DNA from: Candidatus Methanohalarchaeum thermophilum
GTDB taxonomy: Archaea > Halobacteriota > Methanonatronarchaeia > Methanonatronarchaeales > Methanonatronarchaeaceae
Length of the DNA stretch: 64,000 nucleotides
Reading direction: 5' to 3'
Assembly (NCBI GenBank): GCA_001914405.1
Contig: MSDW01000001.1
Location: 124,001-188,000, forward strand
Part shown: positions 1 to 7,957 of the stretch, one piece after another
Position numbering within the stretch: the stretch's first letter is position 1
Layout of the letters: each line of letters opens with the position of its first letter
Notes under the pieces: model-generated
Database searches by the model: none
Told to the model about the DNA's origin: nothing
Seen by the model: the letters and a program-made list of their open reading frames with translations, nothing else
Translations under genes and position numbers: made by a program

Positions 1-1
1 T

Positions 2-547
2 TCATAGATTAAGTTTTTTAAAGACTTCGAATTTGTTTGTTTCTGTGTCAACGCATCCGTCCTCGGTCAGCAATATTCCTTGGGATGGGATTCCCTCTTT
101 ATCTGCCATTTTTATAGCTTGAGTTAGTTCCTCATAGCAAGCAACTCCAATTACTGCCTCGGGTTCCTTTTCATTTATTATCTTTTTAACTAAGCTTCCT
201 CCAGGAACTATATAAATATCTTCGTAACCCAATTCATCTGCCTTTTCAATTATTTCAGAGATTACGCAGTTACCACATCTCTTACATTCTAATCCTTTTT
301 CCCCATATTCTCCTTGACAGTCTTTTGAATCTCGTAGGCAGTGAGGTAAGAAAATTGAGATATCACTATTTTTTGTTTTCTTGAATTCTTCTTTATCTGT
401 CATGTTTTTAACTTCAATATCCACATATTGGGTCCATTCGTCGGATAAACCTAGCCTATTTAGAACGGTAGTTGTTATTTCATGTAAGTCGGTGTGGACT
501 CCAGAGGTGTATAGGTGACTAATTAATTGTTTTATCTTTCTCTTCAA
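2..547 (-). CDS. DUF116 family cysteine-rich protein
   Basis: The 181-residue protein resembles the DUF116 family of archaea and anaerobic bacteria, which has no firmly assigned reaction. Visible signatures are a cysteine cluster (Cys70, Cys77, then CKRCGNC at about 88-94), followed by IYIVPGGSLVKKII and AVIGVACYEE, the usual DUF116 core. The clustered cysteines could bind a metal or an iron-sulfur cluster, which is inference. It starts at TTG behind GGAGATG and lies 5 bp downstream of the MtnA gene on the same strand, so the two are probably co-transcribed. The stop codon is inside the window, so the gene is complete. The family call is fairly sure; the function is unknown. Confidence 0.7.
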   Translation of the reverse strand: MKRKIKQLISHLYTSGVHTDLHEITTTVLNRLGLSDEWTQYVDIEVKNMTDKEEFKKTKNSDISIFLPHCLRDSKDCQGEYGEKGLECKRCGNCVISEIIEKADELGYEDIYIVPGGSLVKKIINEKEPEAVIGVACYEELTQAIKMADKEGIPSQGILLTEDGCVDTETNKFEVFKKLNL

Positions 548-552
548 CTTAT

Positions 553-1521
553 TTACATCTCCTTTTCAGGATTAATAATTTTTTCTTCATTTATTATTCC
601 GTCTATTAGTTCTAGAGGCGTTACATCAAATGCTGGATTATGTGCTTTTACATTTTTTGGAGTGATCATGCATCCGCATATTTCTTTAATCTCTTTTTCA
701 TCTCTGATCTCTATATCAAGATCCTTTTTAGATTTATCTAAGTCAAAGGTTGATTTAGGAGCAGCTACATAAAAATCTACATCGTGGCGGTCAGCTAAGG
801 TTGCTATCTGGTATGTCCCTATCTTATTAGCAACTCCATCTTTTAAGACTCTATCTGCTCCAACGACGACTTTATCTAGATCGGGCATCACAGATCCTAC
901 TGCATTATCTACTATTAGTCTTGTATTTACTTCAATATCTTCTATTAATTCATAAGCGGTTAGCCTAGCTCCTTGTAAAACTGGCCTAGTTTCTGTGCAA
1001 TAAACAGTTATTTCTTTTTCTTTTTCTTTAGCTCTTTTTATGACTCCTAGAGCGGTTCCGTAAATTCCTGAAGTAGCTAATGCACCAGCATTACAGTGGG
1101 TTAAGACACTATCTCCATCCGAAATAACCTCGGATCCATTCTCACTTATTTTTTCATTGATCTTCCTGTCATTCTTGAATATTTCAATTGCTCTTTCTCT
1201 CACGGCTTTCTCCCATTCGTCTAATTTTTTTGCGTGATCGAGTACTTCGTTAATTGCCCAAAATAGATTAACTGCAGTAGGTCTAGTTTGCTTAAGTTCT
1301 CTTGCGGCTTTTTTTAAGTAAGAAAAATCTCCATTTTTTGAGGCCAAAACCAATCCAAAAGCAGCTGTTACACCTATAGCTGGTGCTCCTCTTACTTTCA
1401 TATTCTTTATTGCTTTAACAACATCTTTGTATGTTTCTAATTCAATAAACTCTTTTTTACTAGGTAATTTAGTTTGGTCAATAATAATTAATTTATCTTT
1501 CTCGAACCTAACTGTCTCCAA
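553..1521 (-). CDS. mtnA: S-methyl-5-thioribose-1-phosphate isomerase (MtnA / aIF2B-like family)
   Basis: This 322-residue protein belongs to the eIF2B-alpha-like isomerases. MtnA converts methylthioribose 1-phosphate to methylthioribulose 1-phosphate in salvage of methylthioadenosine, and in methanogens probably also 5-deoxyadenosine. Family motifs seen are VRGAPAIG (43-50), TRPTAVNLFWA (79-89), HCNAGALAT with the catalytic Cys at about 143, ETRPVLQGARLTAYEL (177-192) and GADRVLKDGVANKIGTY, whose Asp at about 223 is the second catalytic residue. These distinguish it from translation factor subunits; the related ribose-1,5-bisphosphate isomerase is the main alternative. It starts at TTG about 6 nt behind GGAGGCGAT and is followed at 5 bp by the DUF116 gene. 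Confidence 0.85.
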   Translation of the reverse strand: METVRFEKDKLIIIDQTKLPSKKEFIELETYKDVVKAIKNMKVRGAPAIGVTAAFGLVLASKNGDFSYLKKAARELKQTRPTAVNLFWAINEVLDHAKKLDEWEKAVRERAIEIFKNDRKINEKISENGSEVISDGDSVLTHCNAGALATSGIYGTALGVIKRAKEKEKEITVYCTETRPVLQGARLTAYELIEDIEVNTRLIVDNAVGSVMPDLDKVVVGADRVLKDGVANKIGTYQIATLADRHDVDFYVAAPKSTFDLDKSKKDLDIEIRDEKEIKEICGCMITPKNVKAHNPAFDVTPLELIDGIINEEKIINPEKEM

Positions 1522-1551
1522 ATAATCGCCTCCTTTTTTAATTCTAAAAGA

Positions 1552-1959
1552 TTTATAGAGTTGGAGGCAGAAAACCCGTGTCCTTCAAGAGCACGGGATG
1601 AATGCCTTCAACAACACTTAAATGATTTTGGAACCAAGTTAAGCTTTGGCAGTTAGGCGTTCTGCCTCATCAAACAAACTCAGGCCACTTCTCTGTCCAT
1701 TGGCCAAAAAAATCCCTTGGTAAGCCCGAAACACTTGGAGTAGGGGTTCTAGTGGTTGGTGTGGAGCAGCCGCTGAGGAATAAGAGGAACCCTCATTGGG
1801 TTGGTATATGGGCTTTGTGCCCTAATCCAGTTCTTCCCTCAAAGCGCAAGTTCCCTTGCTGACTGGGTGTATGAGACAAGCCCAGTAGATAAGGCAGACT
1901 CCAACTTGGATAAGGCCTCACAAGGAAACTCACTCCCTTTAGGAAGTGAGTTACTTCAC
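1552..1959 (+). mobile_element. Family-1 IS200/IS605-like non-coding element, copy A
   Basis: This 408 bp non-coding element begins after a TTTAT motif with GAGTTGGAGGCAG and a left-end hairpin (ACCCGTGTCC/GAGCACGGGA followed by TGAATGCC). It ends in a right-end hairpin (ACTCACTCC/GGAAGTGAGT) followed by TACTTCAC. The core holds the family-1 conserved blocks: GGCAGTT, AAGCCCGAAAC, GTGTGGAGCAGCCG, GAATAAGAGGAACC, TATATGGG and CCTAATCCAGT. One hairpin has stem CTGGG/CCCAG around the loop TGTATGAGACAAG (1863-1885). It is enclosed by GTTCCCTTG (1850-1858) pairing with CAAGGAAAC (1921-1929). The right end is 43 bp upstream of the ACT-domain gene. An open frame across the element is not conserved in other copies and is not counted as a gene. 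Confidence 0.75.
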
Positions 1960-2002
1960 TTTAATATCACTAAAATAATTGTAAGATTTCCAGGTAATAA
2001 AA

Positions 2003-2668
2003 ATGTCCGCAGAAGCAATTTCAATTATCTCCGAAAATAAGCCAGGAGTTTTGAGAGACATAACCAAATTGATTGCAGACGAAGGAGGAAACATAACCTT
2101 TACTCAAGAGTTTATAATAGAAAACGGAAGACATCTTGGAAAAGCAAATATCTACATGGAGATCTCAGGTTTATCTAATTTTAAGAGAGTAATTGATGAA
2201 ATAGAATCAATGGAAAAGGTTGTATCAGCCTCAAGTTCTCCTAGGTTCAAAGATGTTTACGGTAAACGAGTTATAATCTTTGGAGGAGGAGCTCAAGTAT
2301 CTGAAGTAGCGAAAGGAGCTATCAGCGAAGCTGATAGACACAATATAAGAGGAGAAAAGATATCTATCGATACAATTCCTCTAGTTGGAGAAGAAAGCCT
2401 ATCAAAGGCAGTTAAAGCAGTAAAAAGACTTCATAGAGCTAAGATACTTGTTTTAGCAGGAGCTCTTTTAGGAGGAGAGATTACAAAGGCTGTAAAAGAT
2501 ATTCAATCAGAAGGAGTGCCCGTTATTTCACTAGAAAATGTCGGAAGTGTTAAAAAAGAAGCGGATGTCGTGGTATCAGATCCTACATTAGCAGGTGTTT
2601 TAGCAGTTATGGCTATCTCCAATGAAGGTGAGTTCGATGTATCTAAAGTCAGAGGAAAAAAAATTTAA
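2003..2668 (+). CDS. ACT-domain protein with C-terminal DUF5612-like domain
   Basis: The 221-residue soluble protein has an N-terminal ACT domain (about residues 4-75, beginning AISIISENKPGVLRDITKLI), a ligand-sensing fold usually responsive to amino acids. A second domain (about 88-221) contains VIIFGGGAQVSEVAKGAIS, a segment ending AKILVLAGALLGGEITKAV, and VGSVKKEADVVVSDPTLAGVLAVM. This two-domain arrangement matches the methanogen proteins annotated DUF5612, which are presumed regulators without a defined target. The start ATG has CCAGGTAA upstream. An MFS transporter follows 14 bp downstream and is probably co-transcribed, suggesting the pair senses and moves a small metabolite; that link is inference. 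Confidence 0.65.
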   Translation: MSAEAISIISENKPGVLRDITKLIADEGGNITFTQEFIIENGRHLGKANIYMEISGLSNFKRVIDEIESMEKVVSASSSPRFKDVYGKRVIIFGGGAQVSEVAKGAISEADRHNIRGEKISIDTIPLVGEESLSKAVKAVKRLHRAKILVLAGALLGGEITKAVKDIQSEGVPVISLENVGSVKKEADVVVSDPTLAGVLAVMAISNEGEFDVSKVRGKKI

Positions 2669-2682
2669 TCTAGAGATTTAAT

Positions 2683-3810
2683 ATGGATTTAAATAACCGA
2701 AGAAGAAGACTACTTTTCTCCTGTTGGAGTGCTTGGGCCATAATCTTTATAGTTAGGATGTCAATACCGGTTATCTTACCTGCGCTCCAAAAAGAATTCC
2801 ATTTCAAAAACACCATGGCCGGATTTATTAGAACAGCATTAGTTTTATCCTACGCAGGAACCCAGATACCGAGCGGGTACCTAGGAGACAAAATAGAGAA
2901 GAGAAAGATAATAGTAGCCGGTTTGTTTTTTTCAGCTATCTTCATGTTACTTGCTGGTTTTACAGAAAAATTAATAGCATTTATTCTATCAATAGGTTTA
3001 ATAGGAGCAGGACTAGGAGCATACTACGCTCCAGCTATTTCACTAATCTCAGGATGGTACCAAAAAGAAAAAAGAGGTAAATCCATTGGCTTCCATGAAA
3101 CCGCTTCTAGCTTTGGTTCAGTTGCCGGACCAGTACTAGCAAGTTTTTTCCTAGCTGTTATAGGATGGAGAACAGGTTTCATATGGCTTTCACTATTAAT
3201 ACTAGTTATTTTACCATTCATATGGATCTATGGAACTGAACCACCCAAAAAAAACCACAAAAAATTTGATCTAGACTTTAAGAAACTAATTCCCCTTATA
3301 GTAATTTTTTCTTTAACAGCAATGGCTTGGATGGGGTTCACAAATTTCTTGACAAAATACCTAACATACCAAGGAATAAAAGAAAGCCAAGCCGGTATTT
3401 TATTTTCTATAATGCCTGCCACCGCCATGATATCAATGCCATTAGCCGGTCATTTATCAGACAAAATAGGCCGTAAGAAAATTATAATGATGTTAATCTT
3501 ATTCTCATCACCATTGACTTTTTTAATAACATTAACCGACTCCATACTTTTCTACATCATAATACTTTTTTTAATAGGTGCATCCCTATTTGCGGCATAC
3601 CCAGTAATTATAACCTACATATCAGACCACATACCACAGGATATGAAAAGTAGTGCCTTCGGAGTTGTTAACGCCCTAAGCATGGGTTTAGCTGCTCTAA
3701 CCCCTCCAGTATTAGGATACCTAATAGACAACTACAGTTACCAGTTAGCATTCTCTACAATATCCATATTAATCGTATTATCCGCTATTTCAACTAAACT
3801 TATAGATTAA
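2683..3810 (+). CDS. Major facilitator superfamily transporter
   Basis: This 375-residue integral membrane protein has roughly eleven to twelve hydrophobic segments. The MFS signature loop GYLGDKIEKRK lies between helices 2 and 3, and a second related loop HLSDKIGRKK lies at the equivalent point of the second half, confirming the 6+6 repeat. It most resembles anion or organic-acid type permeases (a motif such as YYAPAISLISGWYQKEKRGKSIG is typical), but the substrate cannot be read from sequence. It sits 14 bp after the ACT-domain gene and shares its strand, so a regulated transport operon is plausible. Confidence 0.85.
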   Translation: MDLNNRRRRLLFSCWSAWAIIFIVRMSIPVILPALQKEFHFKNTMAGFIRTALVLSYAGTQIPSGYLGDKIEKRKIIVAGLFFSAIFMLLAGFTEKLIAFILSIGLIGAGLGAYYAPAISLISGWYQKEKRGKSIGFHETASSFGSVAGPVLASFFLAVIGWRTGFIWLSLLILVILPFIWIYGTEPPKKNHKKFDLDFKKLIPLIVIFSLTAMAWMGFTNFLTKYLTYQGIKESQAGILFSIMPATAMISMPLAGHLSDKIGRKKIIMMLILFSSPLTFLITLTDSILFYIIILFLIGASLFAAYPVIITYISDHIPQDMKSSAFGVVNALSMGLAALTPPVLGYLIDNYSYQLAFSTISILIVLSAISTKLID

Positions 3811-3960
3811 AATAAAAAAACAAGTACCTAAAACAATATAATTTATATATAAAAGTATTCAGAGGCTAAAACTTTTTATCTTGTAATTAACCTCTTTTTC
3901 ATGGATATAACTAAAAATTAGGTAAAAGATATGGTAAACAGAAAACAAAAGTAGAAAGTA

Positions 3961-4941
3961 ATGTCCAACGAAAAAAGCTTCGACCAAATCTGCAAAAGAT
4001 TACGAAAAAAATTAGATGAAACAGTAAAAGAGATTTCTTACGATGGTACAGCTCTTTCAGGAGGATTGGACACAAGTATAGTTAATTACATAGCATCCAA
4101 CCATAAATCAGATCTAGAATCGGTTTCTGTTGGATTCGATGAATCCTCAATGGAAGACCTAGAATATGCTAAAAAAGTTGCTGACGAACTAGATATAGTG
4201 AATCACACCAGGATCTTCAGCTTTGACGAAGCCCTCGAAGTTGCAAAAAAGGTTATAGAAATTCTCGAAACCTTTGATCCCATGGAGATCAGAAACAGTA
4301 TATCAATTTACTTCATGCTAGAAAAAGCCAAACAAGTAGGATTGAATAAAATTCTTACTGGAGACGGTAGCGACGAGCTTTTTGCAGGTTATTCCTTTCT
4401 TTACAAGCTCCCCGAGGAGGAACTTCCTAACAAGTTAGACAGAATTTCAAAGATCATGAAATTTTCTTCTGAGCCAATAGCTAAAGATCTTGGCCTTGAA
4501 GCAAAACTTCCTTTCATAGAAGAGGATTTCAAAAGATTTGCCCAAAATATAGACCCCAATTTTTTAGTCGGAGAAAGAGATGGAAAAAAAATCGGAAAAT
4601 GGATCCTGAGAAAAGCCTACGAAGGCAGATTACCTGATGAACTAATATGGAGAAGAAAAGCCCCAATCGAGGTCGGTTCTGGGACAACAATATTTCCTGA
4701 AAAATTCGATTCGATGATCGGAGATAGAGATTTCGAGGAAAGAAAAAATGAGATCAAAGAGAACGATGGTGTAACAATTAGAAGCAAAGAACAACTACAT
4801 TACTACAAACTCTACAAAACCAAATTCGGAGTTCCAGAAGCCAGCGATTCTAAAAAAAGAATTTGTCCATTTTGTGGTACAAACCTACCCAAAAAAGCTA
4901 ATTTCTGCAGAACATGTGGAAACGGTGTTGAACAAGAGTAA
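3961..4941 (+). CDS. Asparagine synthase-like ATP pyrophosphatase with C-terminal zinc ribbon
   Basis: The 326-residue protein is the C-terminal (synthetase) half of the asparagine synthase family. The PP-loop SGGLDTS is at about 33-39 and the family motif TGDGSDELFAGY about a hundred residues later. It lacks the N-terminal glutaminase domain with its Cys2 nucleophile, so any amidation would need free ammonia or a partner. A four-cysteine zinc ribbon is added at the C-terminus (CPFCG, then CRTCG, about residues 301-320), a feature not found in classical AsnB. Archaea have several such stand-alone proteins, some probably acting in RNA or cofactor modification. Substrate unknown. Confidence 0.75.
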   Translation: MSNEKSFDQICKRLRKKLDETVKEISYDGTALSGGLDTSIVNYIASNHKSDLESVSVGFDESSMEDLEYAKKVADELDIVNHTRIFSFDEALEVAKKVIEILETFDPMEIRNSISIYFMLEKAKQVGLNKILTGDGSDELFAGYSFLYKLPEEELPNKLDRISKIMKFSSEPIAKDLGLEAKLPFIEEDFKRFAQNIDPNFLVGERDGKKIGKWILRKAYEGRLPDELIWRRKAPIEVGSGTTIFPEKFDSMIGDRDFEERKNEIKENDGVTIRSKEQLHYYKLYKTKFGVPEASDSKKRICPFCGTNLPKKANFCRTCGNGVEQE

Positions 4942-4978
4942 ATTAACAGTTTCTAAACCACTAAAGAACATCCTCTCA

Positions 4979-5039
4979 GTGACTTCCTCACCTACCTAAA
5001 ATCAGAGATTTGAGGAAGGGGGTTTCTCACCAAATAAGT
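4979..5039 (-). repeat. Solo left end of an IS200/IS605-like element
   Basis: A single left-end module in minus orientation. Read on the minus strand it is ACTTATTTGGTGAGAAACC, then a hairpin formed by CCTCAAATC / GATTTTAGGTAGG with loop TCT, then GAGGAAGTCAC. It has no core or right end attached and lies head-to-head with element B. It could be a minimal palindrome-only (PATE-like) element or the residue of a deletion. Confidence 0.55.
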
Positions 5040-5042
5040 TAG

Positions 5043-5550
5043 ATTATCTTTTGTGGATTTGTAAGAGAGTAGTACAGACCGGTTTCTTTAGGACGGGGAT
5101 ATACGGACTTCTCTTACACAGAATAATTTAACTCCAGCACTTAAATAGTTCTAAGAGGTATTTAGGGTAACTGGCAGTTGGTTGGATTTGTCTGCCCTAT
5201 CAAAAAGCGATTCCACGGCCTTTGAGGTATTCTGGCTAAGTTAAAGGCCCCGAAACTCTACATCGAATAGGTGTATTTGGGTAAACTCGAAAAATCTAGG
5301 AGTAGGGTCGTAGTGGGTGGTGTAGAAGGTACCGCAGGAGAATAAGCAGGAACCATCCTAAAAGTTAGGTTAATATATGGGTTCTTGTATCTGTCCTAAT
5401 CCAATTCTTTTCCCATGGAGCAAATAGTTCCAGGTGTTGATTTAGGTGCATGAGAAAAGCTCCCGGATGGAAAAAAGCAAACTCCAATCCAGATAAGGCT
5501 CACATGGAAGCTCCTTCTTAAGTCTCTGATTTAGGTAGGGGTCACTTCAC
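5043..5550 (+). mobile_element. Family-1 IS200/IS605-like non-coding element, copy B
   Basis: The element starts at the family left-end motif TTATCTTTTGTGG. Its first hairpin is unusual: a long arm TGTAAGAGA...TCTCTTACA (about 5070-5122) replaces the normal short palindrome. The family core follows (ACTCCAGCACTTAAATAG, GGCAGTTGGTTGG, AAAAAGCGATTCC, TATATGGG, CCTAATCCAATTC). It ends with a CTTAAGTCTCTGATTTAGG hairpin and GGTCACTTCAC. The TGCATGAGAAAAG loop is conserved although its stem is weaker than in other copies. No coding potential is seen. Confidence 0.7.
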
Positions 5551-5686
5551 TAATAAATAAAAGTGATAAAATTAAGTAATATCTATCAAAATGCCACCTA
5601 CTTTTTTATTTCTTCATTGCTTGGTTTCATTTTGTTTTTAAAATAAAAGGAGATTAAAGTATTTTTGTTGGTTTAGTTTAAAGCAT

Positions 5687-6664
5687 TTATCTGGTTCCTA
5701 GCCAAGGGTTGTGTCCGCCTTGGTGGCATGTGTAGCATCTTGGGAATCTATCAGTGTGTGCTGATTGATGGCAGCTTTGGCATGAAGGAGAGTATCCAGT
5801 GTGTATTGCGGTGTGGCATTCTACGCAATTTATTTCAGAGTGAGCCATCCCCTTTTCTTCCAAATTCTTTGATTCTTCACTATGGCAAGTAATGCAGTCT
5901 TGGTTCGTTAATTGAGCGGGCTTTGGATTATGTGCTCCTCTATGGCAGTCATAGCATCTTGCTAGGTTGTTTCCATGTTTATTGCCGTGGCATTCTTGGC
6001 AATTAGGCATATAGGCATGTTTTTCTTCAGTATCATGACAAGCAATGCATTCAAGGTTCTTATGTGCATCTCCCTCTTGTTTTATTAATTTGACTGCTTC
6101 CTCGTTACCATGGCATTCGTTACATTGTTCATTTGTTAGGTTTTGTATATTAGATTCTGAATGGCATCTTGAGCAGCTTTTTGAAGTAGAGTGGCTTGAA
6201 TGTACTATTGTGTAGTTATTAGATTGGTGGCATTTACTGCAATTTGTTACCTCTTCCCTCTTGTGGACACCGACTGCACCTCCATCGTGGCATTGGTAAC
6301 AGTCTTCTAAATGAAATTCACTATGGGCCTCAAGATTACTTTTTTGATGGCATTCCACGCAATCAGCCTCATCTTCTCTGGCCAAATCGTGTACTGGCCC
6401 GGGATTAGGATGGCATTCCCTGCAGTTAATGTCGCCAAATTGTGGGTGATGAAGAGAATCTAGTTCTTCCTTTCGCGGCTTATCAATAAAGGAAAAATAT
6501 TTTTCAAATAAATTTTTTATGTCATCAAAGAAAGTACTGGATCTTACTTCCAATTTTTCTACATTTAATTCGTTTTCAGTATCCTTTGGCTGAGCTATTA
6601 ATGTTGAGGATGCTATAAGCATTAGGGAGATAGTTAAGATTAATGTTAATTCTTTTTTATTCAT
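5687..6664 (-). CDS. Thirteen-heme c-type cytochrome, exported
   Basis: The 325-residue protein has thirteen CxxCH heme-attachment motifs spread from about residue 81 (CRECH) to about 313 (CYTCH). They include CVECH, CYQCH, CSKCH, CSRCH, CNECH, CIACH, CQECH, CYDCH, CITCH, CVECH and CQSCH. Additional free histidines could serve as distal heme ligands. The N-terminus (KKELTLILTISLMLIASSTLIAQ) is a signal peptide or anchor, so the hemes should lie outside the cytoplasmic membrane. Its start overlaps the small membrane protein gene by 4 bp, and that gene overlaps the cytochrome b gene, giving one operon. The arrangement suggests electrons pass from a membrane carrier through cytochrome b to this periplasmic or surface multiheme protein. 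The acceptor is unknown. Confidence 0.9.
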   Translation of the reverse strand: MNKKELTLILTISLMLIASSTLIAQPKDTENELNVEKLEVRSSTFFDDIKNLFEKYFSFIDKPRKEELDSLHHPQFGDINCRECHPNPGPVHDLAREDEADCVECHQKSNLEAHSEFHLEDCYQCHDGGAVGVHKREEVTNCSKCHQSNNYTIVHSSHSTSKSCSRCHSESNIQNLTNEQCNECHGNEEAVKLIKQEGDAHKNLECIACHDTEEKHAYMPNCQECHGNKHGNNLARCYDCHRGAHNPKPAQLTNQDCITCHSEESKNLEEKGMAHSEINCVECHTAIHTGYSPSCQSCHQSAHTDRFPRCYTCHQGGHNPWLGTR

Positions 6665-6849
6665 AATCTTTCCTCCCTCCTTCCCCGTAGATTATAGAAA
6701 GATATTCCTGTTATTATTAAGGCTATGTAAATTAAAGTTAATATTATTGAAGGATTAAATAAGTGGAAACCCATTAAATATAAAACAAACGGGCCATAGA
6801 CAATTAAAGATAATAAAAGTGCTATAACTTGTTTATAGGGGATATTCAT
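6661..6849 (-). CDS. Small two-helix membrane protein of the cytochrome operon
   Basis: This 62-residue protein has two predicted transmembrane helices (about 8-28 and 33-52) and a basic C-terminus (NLRGRREERL). I do not recognise a family. It overlaps the upstream cytochrome b gene and the downstream multiheme cytochrome gene by 4 bp each, so translation is probably coupled. A role as a small subunit or assembly factor of the cytochrome complex is inferred from position only. Confidence 0.6.
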   Translation of the reverse strand: MNIPYKQVIALLLSLIVYGPFVLYLMGFHLFNPSIILTLIYIALIITGISFYNLRGRREERL

Positions 6850-7799
6850 TCATTTTCCTCCTTTATTGACTCAAACCACTTCGGGTGCTCTTTTTTGGCA
6901 TCTTTTTCGGACATTTTCCCATCCATAATTTGGGATCCGTAAGGAAGAGCCTCACTATTGAAGTGAACGTGGTAGAAGTGAAGCATTATCGCTGCAGAAG
7001 CTGCAATTGCATCTATGCTATGTAATACTTCAGCTCCCAGAACCACTCCTAGGGGCATTATCTCCAAAGAAAAGTTGATATTCCACATTATCAAGCCCGT
7101 TATTATTAAGATCGGATAAAAGATTATTGCACCCCAATAATCGAATTTCTCCCTCCATCCATATTTCCCTAGTCTTATTTCATTATCTGTTATCCCTAAT
7201 GCGTATCCAATTTCCTTAAACCCCTGTTTTAGGTCATCTAACTTCGGTAGCATCTCCATAGGGAATTGTTCAACTGCAATATACCAGATTGCATGATATA
7301 TAGAGACAGCTATAACCCCTAAAGCAAATATTTTATGAATTTGCCAGAGGTTAGGTAACCCTCCTACTAGGTCAGGTATCCATGGAAAATAGTGATAAAA
7401 TTTCATTCCCAAACCAGTTATTAATAAAATCCCAGTAGAAACTGCCATCACTCCATGTTCAAATACCTGGGGCAAAGAAAACCTCTCCACATAGCTATCT
7501 TCACTTAATTTTTCGACAGATTCGGATTCGGATTCAGCTCTTTCCTCTCTAAGAAAACTCCTCGCTTTATATAACAGACCAAGTAAAAGGAATAGCCCCA
7601 TAATTGGTATTCCTAAATATTCGATCAGCATAGCCACTTGATAAAAAACATACCTCTGTATTTCTACTTCAGGAGTAAAACCTGGGGATATAGGCAGCGC
7701 CAATAAATTAGATGGACCAACTACTATTTTAATTAACAAAATTACGATTAATAACGAAATCCCCCAACTAACTACGGCAAGTTGGTTTTTCTTATTAAT
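6846..7799 (-). CDS. Diheme cytochrome b membrane subunit (FdnI/PhsC/CbcL-like), probable AUU start
   Basis: The protein resembles the b-type cytochromes that anchor formate dehydrogenases, thiosulfate reductases and CbcL-type quinol oxidases. Candidate heme-ligand histidines are in FEHGVMAVSTGILL, in IHKIFALGVIAVSIYHAIWY and in EVLHSIDAIAA...MLHFYHVHF. The first conventional start (TTG at 7739) has no ribosome binding site. Upstream in the same frame an ATT codon at 7799 sits 5 nt behind AGGAGGT and adds 20 residues that complete a transmembrane helix. I therefore place the start at 7799 (317 residues). It is the first gene of the operon with the small membrane protein and the 13-heme cytochrome, and probably takes electrons from a membrane carrier such as methanophenazine or a quinone. 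Confidence 0.8.
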   Translation of the reverse strand: MNKKNQLAVVSWGISLLIVILLIKIVVGPSNLLALPISPGFTPEVEIQRYVFYQVAMLIEYLGIPIMGLFLLLGLLYKARSFLREERAESESESVEKLSEDSYVERFSLPQVFEHGVMAVSTGILLITGLGMKFYHYFPWIPDLVGGLPNLWQIHKIFALGVIAVSIYHAIWYIAVEQFPMEMLPKLDDLKQGFKEIGYALGITDNEIRLGKYGWREKFDYWGAIIFYPILIITGLIMWNINFSLEIMPLGVVLGAEVLHSIDAIAASAAIMLHFYHVHFNSEALPYGSQIMDGKMSEKDAKKEHPKWFESIKEENE

Positions 7800-7893
7800 A
7801 TTTACCTCCTCCTTAATTCAAAAGACATATTACAGGCGCATACCATCCAGCAAACTCAAATGCTTCATTCAATTTATTTAATTACTAATCTAT

Positions 7894-7957
7894 GTGATTC
7901 ATCCCCTACCTAAAACCAAAGATCTGGGGAAGGGAAGGGGTTCTCACCTATTAAGTT
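7894..7957 (-). repeat. Solo left end of an IS200/IS605-like element
   Basis: A left-end module on the minus strand: TTAATAGGTGAGAACC, then a palindrome around CCCAGATCTTTGGTTTTAGG, then GGGATGAATCAC. No core or right end is attached. It is one of about ten such solo ends in the window. Confidence 0.5.

Noticed and set aside
1552-1959. Family-1 core as a group II intron or riboswitch
   Set aside because: No reverse transcriptase, no recognisable domain V and no consistent position upstream of one gene class; the ends match IS200/IS605-like transposons.
1801-2040. Open frame of 79 codons across the right end of element A into the ACT gene
   Set aside because: It is not conserved in other family-1 copies and overlaps a well supported gene start in another frame.
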